Assembly (NCBI GenBank): GCA_900770655.1
Contig: CAAGLA010000050.1
Location: 1 to 46,709 of the forward strand
Direction of reading: 5' to 3'
Origin: Bacteroidaceae bacterium
GTDB taxonomy: Bacteria > Bacteroidota > Bacteroidia > Bacteroidales > Bacteroidaceae
Length of the DNA stretch: 46,709 bases
Positions 25,474 through 33,332 of this stretch are shown here, one piece after another. The position numbers were made by a program, and so were the translations under genes. Below the pieces are notes generated by a model. The model did no database searches, was not told where the DNA came from, and saw only the letters and a list, made by a program, of their open reading frames with translations. The stretch's first letter is position 1; every line of letters starts with the position of its first letter.

Positions 25474-26727
25474 GTGAGATTTAGGAACTTTACATTTATA
25501 TTGCTTTCTGCTCTGCTGTTTCTCCAGTCGTGCAGCAGCTTTGTAGCCATAGAACGTGACAACATTGCACGTTCCGATTCGGCATTCCTCAGCTATCTTA
25601 AAGAGAACAATGTTCCCACTTCACAAGAGAACAGCATTGTGTTTCTCGACAATGCACAGGAAAAGTTCGATTCACTCTTCAGCGATATTCGCAAGGCAAA
25701 ACATCACGTGCATCTAGAATACTTCAACTTTCGCAACGACTCCATAAATAGTGAGCTCATATCGCTGCTTGCACAGAAAGCAAGCGAAGGGGTAGAAGTG
25801 CGCGCTCTTTTCGATGCCTTCGGGAATATGTCGAACGACAGCCCGCTGAAGAACAAAGACCTTGAGGAGATACGCTCAATGGGTATAGAGATTCTTAAGT
25901 TCGACCCTATAAGGTTTCCGTGGATTAACCACGCATACTCCCGCGACCACCGTAAAATAGTTGTAATAGACGGCACAGTTGGCTATATTGGCGGCATAAA
26001 CGTAGCCGATTATTACCTGAACGGCATTGAGGGCGTGGGCAAATGGCGCGATATGCATTCAAAGGTGGAAGGCCCCGCCGTGGCCGACCTGCAACGAATT
26101 TTCCTTGAAATGTGGGAAAAGGAGAGCGGCGAACATATTGAGGGAAGCCTGTATTACCCTGATTACGATTTTGAAGGGCCATCGGAGGTAGCGGTTGTAG
26201 ACCGCTGGCCACACCGCACACCCGAAAGGATGCGCCGTGCATATGCAAACGCAATAAACGCAGCCAAAGACAGTATAATATTGGTAAACCCATACTTCCT
26301 ACCAATGCCCATTGTGCGCACAGCACTGGAAAAGGCAATAGACGACGGAGTTGAGGTATCCATTGTGCTGTCGGAAAAAGGGGATATACCTATGATACCC
26401 GACGGTGTGTGGCGTGTTGGCTACCAGCTGATGAAGCGCGGTGCAAAAGTATATATGTACACCGGAGGGTTCAACCATTCAAAAGCAATGTGTGTCGACG
26501 GGAAATATTGCACCTTAGGTTCTGCAAACCTCAACAGCCGCAGCTTAAGGTACGACTACGAGACAAATATCTTTGTGTTCGGCAACGATGATACACGTGA
26601 GTTATATGAACTTATTGCCGACGATGTGAGCAACAGCTATCTCCTCACAAAAGAGAAATATAAATCGCGCTCTTGCTGGCGACGTTTCTGCGGCTGGCTG
26701 GTAACCATCGTAACGCCGTTTATGTAG
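25474..26727 (+). CDS. Cardiolipin synthase-like phospholipase D family lipoprotein
   Basis: The 417-residue protein starts at a GTG and has two HKD motifs of the PLD superfamily: DHRKIVVIDGTVGYIGG near 165 and NHSKAMCVDGKYCTLGSANLNSRS near 335. The rest matches cardiolipin synthase (HVHLEYFNFRND, WRDMHSKVEGPAV, ILVNPYFLP, YDYETNIFV). Instead of the usual two N-terminal membrane helices it has a lipoprotein signal with lipobox LQSC (C20). It would join phosphatidylglycerol units into cardiolipin at the periplasmic face, or act as a phospholipase D. The short distance between promoter and GTG supports this start. Confidence 0.88.
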   Translation: MRFRNFTFILLSALLFLQSCSSFVAIERDNIARSDSAFLSYLKENNVPTSQENSIVFLDNAQEKFDSLFSDIRKAKHHVHLEYFNFRNDSINSELISLLAQKASEGVEVRALFDAFGNMSNDSPLKNKDLEEIRSMGIEILKFDPIRFPWINHAYSRDHRKIVVIDGTVGYIGGINVADYYLNGIEGVGKWRDMHSKVEGPAVADLQRIFLEMWEKESGEHIEGSLYYPDYDFEGPSEVAVVDRWPHRTPERMRRAYANAINAAKDSIILVNPYFLPMPIVRTALEKAIDDGVEVSIVLSEKGDIPMIPDGVWRVGYQLMKRGAKVYMYTGGFNHSKAMCVDGKYCTLGSANLNSRSLRYDYETNIFVFGNDDTRELYELIADDVSNSYLLTKEKYKSRSCWRRFCGWLVTIVTPFM

Positions 26728-26731
26728 CGGT

Positions 26732-27415
26732 TTATCCCACGCCCAAGTCGTTGTTGCTAATCAGCACCTCTATACCGTCACGCCCTTTCAGTTGCGGGTA
26801 AACCTTTTCTATAAACCAGCAGGCCAGTTCTTCGTCGCGCTTAACAGCCGTTGCGTTGTTGCAGAAAAGATTCACGCTGAAATATTCAAAATATCTTTTC
26901 GCTGTTTCAATATCGCTTAATATACGCTCCTTTGTATCGCCAACAGTGCAGCAGAGCAGGCATACGCCTTTGAAATGCCTTGCAATGTCGGCCGGAGATA
27001 CATTGGCCGGTATTCCTTTGTTCCACGAAGAGCGCAAGCGGGCATCGAAGCTCTCGACACCGCACCTGAACTTCACTGTTGCGGGTGCAAAAAGCCTTGC
27101 AAAAGCAGAGAGCCTGTTGCGGTACATATAATGAGCCTCGAACCATAGCGTTTCAATATTCTTTTCCCTGACGACTTGCTGAATGGCAGCAATAGTCTTT
27201 CCGTCGAGTTCCATTGCCGACCCGGAGTTTATTATGTCGAGCCTCTTGTAGATTCCGGTAACCTTCTGCAAAACAGAAAGGTTAAGAGTGTAGGGCGAAG
27301 CCGATGTGTCTTTGTGATAGTCGCAGAACGAACATTTGCCCCAGCGGCAGCCTGTACCCTGCAGCAACACGAATTCGCGTGGCATACAGGTGTCTATAAT
27401 AGAATAACGTTCCAT
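26732..27415 (-). CDS. Radical SAM protein next to a queuosine-precursor transporter
   Basis: The 227-residue product has the cluster motif GTGCRWGKCSFCDYHKD, with cysteines at 23, 28 and 31. The spacing is Cx4Cx2C rather than the classical Cx3Cx2C. A second glycine-rich strand is likely at LDIINSGSAME, and FRCGVESFDARLRSSWNKG matches the late part of radical SAM barrels. It abuts the transporter gene with no gap, so both belong to one transcript. Radical SAM queuosine lyases (QueL) that act with YhhQ transporters are known in gut Firmicutes. A salvage role here is inferred from position only. Another radical SAM function cannot be excluded. Confidence 0.8.
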   Translation of the reverse strand: MERYSIIDTCMPREFVLLQGTGCRWGKCSFCDYHKDTSASPYTLNLSVLQKVTGIYKRLDIINSGSAMELDGKTIAAIQQVVREKNIETLWFEAHYMYRNRLSAFARLFAPATVKFRCGVESFDARLRSSWNKGIPANVSPADIARHFKGVCLLCCTVGDTKERILSDIETAKRYFEYFSVNLFCNNATAVKRDEELACWFIEKVYPQLKGRDGIEVLISNNDLGVG

Positions 27416-28087
27416 TCACCTTCTTCCCATTCTGCGTTTTATACCATAGATAGCTGCGTATGCCATTGGCGTGCCAAAGAGCACTTCTATCGAAAGTTTC
27501 GAGAAATACTGGAATGCTATCATCATTATTAAATCCTCTGTTGTGACAACCCCGGCAAAGGCAATCAGTACAAACGGCAGCGAATCGAAAATATATGCTA
27601 TAGCCGAGCTGCCTATTGTACGCAGCCAGAGATAACGGCCGCGTGTTCTCTGTTTAATCTTTTCCATTAGCCACGCGTTGGAGAGCTCGCCAAGCAAGAA
27701 ACCCACAAGCGAACCAAGCACAATTCTTGGAACATAACTGAAGACTGCGTCGTATGCCCCGGCGCTTTCGGCCAAATAGGCAGGGGAGGGAAGCCACACG
27801 CCAATCTGTGTGCATAGCACAAGCAGAATGTTGCAGAGCAACGTCAGCAGTATCACTTTTTTCGATGTACGATAGCCCCAAATTTCGGTGAGTACATCGC
27901 CCAGCATATAGGCAAAAGGGAATGTAATTGTTCCGGCGTCGAAGTAGAAGAGCCCGAAGAGGCCAATCACTTTTACAGCCATAATGTTCGACACGAGATA
28001 GAGCGTTACAAACAGGGCTGTGACAATCATTAAGGGCCAGTCGCTCTCTCTTCGGTTTTTTAAAGGGTTTTCCGATACCTTGTCCAT
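27416..28087 (-). CDS. yhhQ: Queuosine precursor transporter (YhhQ/VUT family)
   Basis: Starting at the ATG at 28087 the product is about 223 residues with some six hydrophobic helices. Family landmarks are LYLVSNIMAVKVIGLF, DAGTITFPFAYMLGDVLTEIWGYR split over helices 2 and 3, GELSNAWLMEKIK and DSLPFVLIAFAG. These proteins import preQ1, preQ0 or queuine for tRNA queuosine. The frame extends upstream to 28135, but that part lies in the promoter and repeat and is not used. The promoter at 28105-28136 gives a leader of about a dozen bases. The next gene is the adjacent radical SAM protein. Confidence 0.9.
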   Translation of the reverse strand: MDKVSENPLKNRRESDWPLMIVTALFVTLYLVSNIMAVKVIGLFGLFYFDAGTITFPFAYMLGDVLTEIWGYRTSKKVILLTLLCNILLVLCTQIGVWLPSPAYLAESAGAYDAVFSYVPRIVLGSLVGFLLGELSNAWLMEKIKQRTRGRYLWLRTIGSSAIAYIFDSLPFVLIAFAGVVTTEDLIMMIAFQYFSKLSIEVLFGTPMAYAAIYGIKRRMGRR

Positions 28088-28104
28088 ATTTTCGTATTTT
28101 ATTG

Positions 28105-28136
28105 CAAAGATAAAACCAACGAGCGAGATATACAAA
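28105..28136 (-). promoter_or_regulatory. Promoter of the transporter - radical SAM operon
   Basis: On the minus strand TTTG (28136-28133), 20 bases, then TATCTTTG (28112-28105), an exact TAnnTTTG. The upstream box lies in the CAAAGC-TT-GCTTTG palindrome of the first copy of the 82-base repeat. Confidence 0.65.
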
Positions 28137-28288
28137 GCTTGCTTTGATATTTCACAGCGAGTGCAGATTATTCTTCACGCTTTAGCGTAAAGTAAAACCA
28201 ACGAGCGAGATATACAAAGCTTGCTTTGATATTTCACAGCGAGTGCAGATTATTCTTCACGCTTTAGCGTAAAGTAAAACCAACGAGC
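28111..28288. repeat. Tandem 82-base direct repeat, two full copies and a 14-base third
   Basis: The unit starts TAAAACCAACGAGCGAGATA and runs 28111-28192, is repeated exactly at 28193-28274, and restarts for 14 bases at 28275-28288. Each unit holds two hairpins: a stem of about 12 base pairs around CAAAGC-TT-GCTTTG, and ACGC-TTTA-GCGT. The array fills the gap between the terminator of the DUF2582 gene and the yhhQ promoter, whose TTTG box lies in the first copy. Confidence 0.95.
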
Positions 28289-28300
28289 TATATAAAAAAT

Positions 28301-28331
28301 AGAGAGACTGCTAAGGTTCAGCAGTCTCTCT
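28301..28331 (-). terminator. Intrinsic terminator after the DUF2582 gene
   Basis: AGAGAGACTGCT (28301-28312) and AGCAGTCTCTCT (28320-28331) pair exactly around a seven-base loop. ATTTTTTATA follows on the minus strand. Confidence 0.85.
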
Positions 28332-28354
28332 ATTGTATTGAATTGTAATCTCAA

Positions 28355-28552
28355 TTACTTGAGTGCGAAGATTTCCTCCTCACCTGCAACGCAAGAGAAG
28401 ATTTTATCCTCACGAAGCAACCAACCCAAACCGAGGTATAGTTCCTTCTCTTTCAACTTAGCCTTTGACTTGATCTCCTTCAAAGTAAGACCCTCTGTCT
28501 CATTAAGAGCAGTCCAGATACGGCCTGCAAATGCACCAGCATTCTCAATCAT
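28355..28552 (-). CDS. Small winged-helix protein (DUF2582-like)
   Basis: The 65-residue protein (MIENAGAFAGRIWTALNE... LTLKEIKSKAKLKEKELYLGLGWLLREDKI) matches the small winged-helix family DUF2582 common in Bacteroidetes. It probably binds DNA or a protein partner, but no role is established to my knowledge. It is a monocistronic gene with a strong promoter about 125 bases upstream and a perfect terminator, which suggests high expression. Confidence 0.85.
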   Translation of the reverse strand: MIENAGAFAGRIWTALNETEGLTLKEIKSKAKLKEKELYLGLGWLLREDKIFSCVAGEEEIFALK

Positions 28553-28675
28553 AATTCTTTATCTTTAATTAAACATTAATATAGCCTTTTCTCTGTCGAA
28601 AAAGGAAAACGTTGTCATTCAGTTGATTACAAATTTAAAACCACCTGTTTCGACTGCGTTTTTTAATTTCGGGTG

Positions 28676-28706
28676 CAAAAGTACAACTTTTTTTTTACAT
28701 AGCAAA
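28676..28706 (-). promoter_or_regulatory. Strong promoter of the DUF2582 gene
   Basis: On the minus strand TTTG (28706-28703), exactly 19 bases, then TACTTTTG (28683-28676). This is a full match to the consensus. The leader would be about 115 bases long; no riboswitch or stem was recognised in it. Confidence 0.7.
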
Positions 28707-28798
28707 CAAAAAGTGGTGATTTTCAATAATTTTAATCATTTTTCTGCGATTATTGCGCAAGGAAAGGATTGTAATGGCCTAATTTGGCCCGAAAGAAA

Positions 28799-28824
28799 AA
28801 GGAGTGGCAAACAAGCCACTCCTT
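28799..28824 (-). terminator. Intrinsic terminator of the M3 - C_GCAxxG operon
   Basis: AAGGAGTGGC (28799-28808) and GCCACTCCTT (28815-28824) pair exactly around AAACAA. On the minus strand TTTCTTTC follows. Confidence 0.8.
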
Positions 28825-28842
28825 AGAAACTGTTTGAAAAAA

Positions 28843-29310
28843 TCACTCACCTTTATTTGCCATATATTCGCACCAAATGCGTGCGGCCTCTTCAACCATT
28901 TTCACGCAAGGCCTCTTTTTGTAATATTCGGCGGTGCGTGCTTCGGGCGTTGCCGGTGTAGGAGCGGCTTTGGAGAGTCCTAGCAGTTCGGCACAAATAA
29001 GCGAACCGTTGCGTTTCTTGAACTCTTCGGCGAGTGCCTGAACAACCTTGTAGTTAGCCTCTTTGCCTTCGCGGTCCTTGCCGTCTATGCACCCGGTCTC
29101 TAAGCCGGCAAGCATAAAAAGCCCGCAGGCTGCACCGCAAGTCTGGCGCATACGGCCTATACCGCCACCGAACGAAGCCGACATTCTAAGAGCCTGCTCG
29201 GGTGAAAAACCGTACATATCGGCAAACGCGGCAACAACCGATTGGCTGCAGTTGTATCCCTCTTTAAACAGGGCCTTTGCTTTTTCTATTCTATCTTCCA
29301 TACCATACAT
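28843..29310 (-). CDS. C_GCAxxG_C_C family redox protein
   Basis: The 155-residue protein carries the family cysteines: GYNCSQSVVAAF near 20, then CGAACGLFMLAG (the GCAxxG element) near 58-62, CIDG, and later ICAELLG and RPCVKMVEEAARIWCEY. The family is thought to bind a metal or redox cofactor, but no function is firmly assigned. The start at 29310 follows GGAG by six bases; a second ATG is three codons in. It lies 17 bases after the M3 peptidase gene and is likely co-transcribed. Confidence 0.88.
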   Translation of the reverse strand: MYGMEDRIEKAKALFKEGYNCSQSVVAAFADMYGFSPEQALRMSASFGGGIGRMRQTCGAACGLFMLAGLETGCIDGKDREGKEANYKVVQALAEEFKKRNGSLICAELLGLSKAAPTPATPEARTAEYYKKRPCVKMVEEAARIWCEYMANKGE

Positions 29311-29327
29311 CTTTTACTCCGTTTTCA

Positions 29328-31424
29328 TTATATAAGCCCTCTTGCTCTCAGCAACGCCTGTGGGTTAGGGTCGACACCGCGGAAACGGCGGTACTCGCGC
29401 ACGGGGTCTTTGCTGCCACCCATTTCCAGAAGCTGTTTGAAACTTGCAGCTGTGGCAGGGTCAAATATTCCTTTCTCGACAAAGAGCTCAAAAGCATCGC
29501 AGTCGAGAACTTCGGCCCAAAGGTATGCGTAGTAGCCTACGGCATAGCCGCCGCCGAAGACGTGTGCAAAGTTCGTACTGCGGTAACGGTACTCGATTTC
29601 GGGGAGGAATCCAAGTTCGGCACGCAATGTGTTCTCGAATTCATTGCAGTTGAATGTTGAGTAGTCCTCAACAAGGTGCATCTTCATATCGAGGAGCGCG
29701 GCAGCCACAAGTTCTGTTGTTTCAAAGCCTGAATTGAAATGTGAACTCTGCTGCATTCTCTCTATAAGAGAAGCGGGGATAGGCTCGCCGGTTAGATAGT
29801 GCTTTGCGTATGTAGGCAGCACCGAAGGATGTATAGACCATTTCTCGTTTATTTGCGAGAAGAGTTCAACAAAATCGTGCTTCACATTTGTTCCGCTCAC
29901 AGTGGGGTAGTGTGCCTGTGTCAGAAGCCCGTGCAGCGCGTGGCCGAATTCGTGGAACAGCGTGCGTGTCTCGTCTATGTTGAGAAGAGAGGGAATGTTG
30001 CCCTGCGGAGGTGTGAAATTGCACACATTTACAATTATGGGCCTTACATTCTCGCCGCTGATATTCATCTGCTCTACAAAGTTTGTCATCCACGCTCCCT
30101 GACGTTTCGATGCGCGAGGGAAGAAATCGGTATAGAAAAGGCCAAGATGTCCGCCTGTCGCATCGAGCACCTGATAAACCTCTACGCCGTTGTAATAGAC
30201 AGGTATATCGTTGCGCTTTACAAAATGTACGCCATAGAGCTTGTTTGCACAGTCGAATGCACCGGCGAGAACATTTTCAAGCTTAAAATAGGGCTTAATC
30301 TCTTCGTCGTTGAGAGAGTATTTCTCTTTTCTCAGTTTCTCGGTGTAGTAGAACCAGTCCCAGCCCTCTATTTTTATTCCGGCGCCTTCGCGGTCGGCAA
30401 GCGCCTGAAGCTCGGCGAGCTCTTCGCGTGCACGTTCAGAAGCCGGCCCCCAAATGCTCATAAGCAGCTCCATTGCCGCTTCGGGAGTTTTTGCCATCTT
30501 CTCGTCGAGAACAAAATGGGCGTAACTCTCGTAGCCAAGCAAGCGGGCTTTCTGCTGGCGAAGTTCAAGAATCTCGCGAATAATCTCTTTGTTGTCGTTG
30601 GCATCGTTATTGTCGCCGCGGCCATAGTATGCTTGGTATACCTGCTTGCGGAGCTCACGGTTGTCGGCATACTGCAGGAAGGGTATGCAACTTGGCTTGT
30701 CGAGTGTGAACACCCAGCTGTTGCCGTCGCTGCTTGCCGCTGCATCTATGACATTCTGCGGCAAACCGCTCAAGTCGTCCTTGTCTGTTATTACAAGAGT
30801 GAAGGCCTTGTTGTCGGCAAGCAGGTTGCTGCTGAACTTTATCTGTGCAAGCCCAAGCCTTGTTTCAATATCGAGCAATGTGGCCTTGTCCTCTTCGCTT
30901 AGCTTGGCACCGCCACGTACAAAACTGTTGTAGTACTCCTCGAGCACAATTATCTGCTCCTCGCTAAGCCCCAACCTCTCGCGTGAATTGTAAAGGGACT
31001 CTATTCTGCGGAACAGAGTGTCGTTCATAAATATGTAACCGTCGAGCTCTGTAGATTTTGGTACAACATAGTTCTCAATTTCGGTCATTGCATCGCTATT
31101 GTCACTTTCGTTGAGCGTGAAGAATATCAAAGATACCCGGTCGAGTGTCTTTCCGCTCAGTTCAAGCGCCTCGATGGTGTTGGCATACGTAGGGGATTCA
31201 AGATTCTCTATAATGGCCTTAACTTCGGCTCTCTTCTCTTCGAAGCCGCGGTCGAAAGCCTCCTTGTAGTCCTCTACCTTAAACTTGTCGAATTCTGGAG
31301 CCCCGAACGGAGCATTGCTTTCGGCAAGAAAACAGTTTACTGTCTCGTTTTTATTGCTGTTGTTCGATTTACACGCTGTGAGCATAATCGATAAAATTAA
31401 AATTAGATTAAACAGATTCCTCAT
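29328..31424 (-). CDS. M3 family metallopeptidase (peptidyl-dipeptidase Dcp-like), lipoprotein
   Basis: The 698-residue protein has the zinc motif in TLFHEFGHALHGLL (HExxH) in the last third, with the downstream glutamate region. The motif GGHLGLFYTDFFPRASKRQGAW and the C-terminal FGGGYAVGYYAYLWAEVLDCDAF are typical of Dcp/oligopeptidase A. The N-terminus MRNLFNLILILSIMLTAC is a lipoprotein signal, so the enzyme acts on peptides in the envelope. Dcp removes C-terminal dipeptides; endopeptidase activity is the alternative. It is preceded by its own promoter and followed by the C_GCAxxG gene. Confidence 0.93.
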   Translation of the reverse strand: MRNLFNLILILSIMLTACKSNNSNKNETVNCFLAESNAPFGAPEFDKFKVEDYKEAFDRGFEEKRAEVKAIIENLESPTYANTIEALELSGKTLDRVSLIFFTLNESDNSDAMTEIENYVVPKSTELDGYIFMNDTLFRRIESLYNSRERLGLSEEQIIVLEEYYNSFVRGGAKLSEEDKATLLDIETRLGLAQIKFSSNLLADNKAFTLVITDKDDLSGLPQNVIDAAASSDGNSWVFTLDKPSCIPFLQYADNRELRKQVYQAYYGRGDNNDANDNKEIIREILELRQQKARLLGYESYAHFVLDEKMAKTPEAAMELLMSIWGPASERAREELAELQALADREGAGIKIEGWDWFYYTEKLRKEKYSLNDEEIKPYFKLENVLAGAFDCANKLYGVHFVKRNDIPVYYNGVEVYQVLDATGGHLGLFYTDFFPRASKRQGAWMTNFVEQMNISGENVRPIIVNVCNFTPPQGNIPSLLNIDETRTLFHEFGHALHGLLTQAHYPTVSGTNVKHDFVELFSQINEKWSIHPSVLPTYAKHYLTGEPIPASLIERMQQSSHFNSGFETTELVAAALLDMKMHLVEDYSTFNCNEFENTLRAELGFLPEIEYRYRSTNFAHVFGGGYAVGYYAYLWAEVLDCDAFELFVEKGIFDPATAASFKQLLEMGGSKDPVREYRRFRGVDPNPQALLRARGLI

Positions 31425-31466
31425 TATAATTTCGGTTTAGTTTGTGCAGTGAATGAAAATACTTGG

Positions 31467-31497
31467 CGAAGATAGTAAAAAAACTCTCCGTTCCAAA
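31467..31497 (-). promoter_or_regulatory. Promoter of the M3 peptidase gene
   Basis: On the minus strand TTTG (31497-31494), exactly 19 bases, then TATCTTCG (31474-31467). This supports TAnnTTCG as a working -7 variant in this genome. The leader would be about 35 bases. Confidence 0.65.
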
Positions 31498-31505
31498 ACA
31501 AAGAA

Positions 31506-32336
31506 TCAACGGTATTCATAACCTCTTACTACAAGACCCATATTTACCGGGCACTCCTCAATTCCGGCCATAATTGCGCTACGTTTGTACGACCGTTTCA
31601 TATACAACGGAAAGTATATGCGGCCACCGGCAGAAGAGGCCTCTGCGGTTTCGTCGCAGGCGACAAACATAATGGAAACGAAATAGCGTCCGGGTTCAAT
31701 GACAACGTTCTCACTGAACGAGGCTACAATATCCAGCCGCTCACTGCACAGTGGGATATCTATATATAAAGGTGTGCACAATGTGTTTAGGAACTCGCCT
31801 GTCTCTTCAACTGCGCGGTAAATATTTACACTGAACCTCGCACCGCCAATGCTGTTCGAGCGAACTCTGAATTCTACTTCACGAACTTCGAAGAGCCTGT
31901 CGGTTTCGACAACGGAACCTATCTCGCAACCTATATTCGAAGTATCCCACATTGTGGCCGCACCCGCAACGCGCATACCTCGCCCTGCAAGTCTTCCTTC
32001 TCTCTTTTCGCCATCGTAAACCACCACCTCACCAAGCACCCTTTCCGTCATTATTATGGGCTCGCCACTGCCGGGCAGTTCCGCAGCAGGGATTTTGACC
32101 GCCTCGTATGACACGTGTCCGGCATAGAGAGTGTCGGCAAAGCCGGCGGGCAACAGCAGGGAAAACGTACCGTCGGTAGCAGAAAAAGTACCGATATTCT
32201 TACCCGGGACACCTATTGAGGCATATTCAACCGCTTCGCCCGAAGCGTTGACAACCTTTCCGCTAAAGGTGAACATTTCCTGCGCCTGCAAATTCGTTGC
32301 AAGCACGGCAAACAGCAAAATAAAAAACTTTCCCAT
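31506..32336 (-). CDS. Secreted protein with carboxypeptidase-like regulatory domain
   Basis: The 276-residue product has a signal peptide (MGKFFILLFAVLATNLQAQ) and then a CarboxypepD_reg-like beta sandwich: FTFSGKVVNASGEAVEYASIGVPGKNIGTFSATDGTFSLLLP, as found at the start of SusC/TonB-dependent proteins. It ends without a beta-barrel. The C-terminal ~170 residues (from GEVVVYDGEKREG) are beta-rich and not recognised. It starts five bases downstream of the XRE gene and ends the three-gene operon. It may be an envelope stress or surface protein; the function is not known. Confidence 0.75.
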   Translation of the reverse strand: MGKFFILLFAVLATNLQAQEMFTFSGKVVNASGEAVEYASIGVPGKNIGTFSATDGTFSLLLPAGFADTLYAGHVSYEAVKIPAAELPGSGEPIIMTERVLGEVVVYDGEKREGRLAGRGMRVAGAATMWDTSNIGCEIGSVVETDRLFEVREVEFRVRSNSIGGARFSVNIYRAVEETGEFLNTLCTPLYIDIPLCSERLDIVASFSENVVIEPGRYFVSIMFVACDETAEASSAGGRIYFPLYMKRSYKRSAIMAGIEECPVNMGLVVRGYEYR

Positions 32337-32341
32337 AGCCT

Positions 32342-32545
32342 TTAGTCCCTGTATTCAAGAATATCGCCCGGCTGGCAGTCGAGAGCCTTGCACAGCGCAT
32401 CGAGAGTGCTGAAGCGCACAGCCTTTGCCTTTCCGGTTTTCAATATTGAAAGATTCGCCTGTGTAATTCCAATCTTTTCGGCAAGCTCGCCCGATGTCAT
32501 CTTGCGCTTGGCAAGCATAACATCTACATTAACTATAATAGACAT
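32342..32545 (-). CDS. XRE family (YozG-like) transcriptional regulator
   Basis: The 67-residue protein is a minimal Cro/C1 helix-turn-helix: MLAKRKMTSGELAEKIGITQANLSILKTGKAKAVRFSTLDALCKALDCQPGDILEY, split over the five helices. Such regulators are usually encoded next to DUF2975 membrane proteins, as here (11 bases downstream). Autoregulation of the operon is likely but no operator palindrome could be picked out. Confidence 0.92.
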   Translation of the reverse strand: MSIIVNVDVMLAKRKMTSGELAEKIGITQANLSILKTGKAKAVRFSTLDALCKALDCQPGDILEYRD

Positions 32546-32556
32546 AATACCTTAGT

Positions 32557-33033
32557 TTATATAGTCAGGTTATTCTCTTCGCTCACGCTCACAGCCACTT
32601 TATATATGAGTGCAAGGACTATGAGCAGAGCAACGTAAATCCAAGTGTCACTGTTCAACACCAACGACCCTCTGTTGTCGAAGAGCAATGCTGTAGATAC
32701 GTTTTCGTCACAGGTGTTGCCTATGAAATAGGAGAGAGCCATTCCATACAGAATCTTTACATTGCCTCTTGGGAAAAGTACCCCGTTTTTTATTGCTTTG
32801 AGCTGTTTAAAAAGAAATGCTATAATAAGCAAATAAAACAAAGACTTAAAAATCAGCCGCCCATAAAATATTGTATATTGAATGGGGTAGAGATCTTCGT
32901 GCCATAGATTACATTCGTCGGCCGTCATAAGAATGTAGTAACTCTGAGAAATAATCCATCCAATGCTTACAATGCACAACAGAGCTGCAAAAATTGAAAT
33001 GCCAATCATTGTTTTGTGATTTTTTGTTTCCAT
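32557..33033 (-). CDS. DUF2975 membrane protein
   Basis: Starting at the ATG at 33033 (METKNHKTM) the product is 158 residues with about four membrane helices: IGISIFAALLCIVSIGWIIS, FKSLFYLLIIAFLF, a central helix near ILYGMALSYFIG and WIYVALLIVLALIYKVAV. The longer frame to 33099 adds a charged stretch and is less likely. It is the first gene of the operon with the XRE regulator and the carboxypeptidase-like-domain protein. DUF2975/XRE pairs are widespread, but the function is not known. Confidence 0.8.
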   Translation of the reverse strand: METKNHKTMIGISIFAALLCIVSIGWIISQSYYILMTADECNLWHEDLYPIQYTIFYGRLIFKSLFYLLIIAFLFKQLKAIKNGVLFPRGNVKILYGMALSYFIGNTCDENVSTALLFDNRGSLVLNSDTWIYVALLIVLALIYKVAVSVSEENNLTI

Positions 33034-33138
33034 AATAAGAAGTTGTTTTTTTTGGCGATAATAATCGATTGCAGATAAAGGATTCCTTAATAGATTCAAT
33101 AATCGCCTGTAGTTGTTAAATTATTTTTACCGGCAGTG

Positions 33139-33169
33139 CAAATATAGAGCGCTTTTATCGAAAAACAAT
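33139..33169 (-). promoter_or_regulatory. Promoter of the DUF2975 operon
   Basis: On the minus strand ATTG (33169-33166), 19 bases, then TATATTTG (33146-33139). The leader would be about 100 bases. Confidence 0.6.
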
Positions 33170-33272
33170 AAAAATATAAAGAAAAACGAGAAATTTAACA
33201 GGGTTTAACAGCAATAAACTTTTCATTACAGCCATAGCCGGATACAATCTGAAATAAATGCAGGAAGCACAT

Positions 33273-33303
33273 TTTGCAGGCATAACAATATTCATTACAT
33301 TTG
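33273..33303 (+). promoter_or_regulatory. Promoter of the GNAT gene
   Basis: TTTG (33273-33276), exactly 19 bases, then TACATTTG (33296-33303). It rules out an in-frame ATG at 33258 and supports the start at 33333. Confidence 0.7.
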
Positions 33304-33332
33304 CAATAGGGAAAACACATTGTAACAATAAA

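Noticed and set aside
28111..28288. CRISPR array
   Set aside because: The units are contiguous 82-base copies without variable spacers and no cas genes are near.
29799..30902. Plus-strand frame of 367 codons over the M3 gene
   Set aside because: It is cysteine-rich and has no family features; it is a shadow of the M3 peptidase gene.
33258..33332. Upstream ATG for the GNAT protein
   Set aside because: The promoter at 33273-33303 lies inside this extension.
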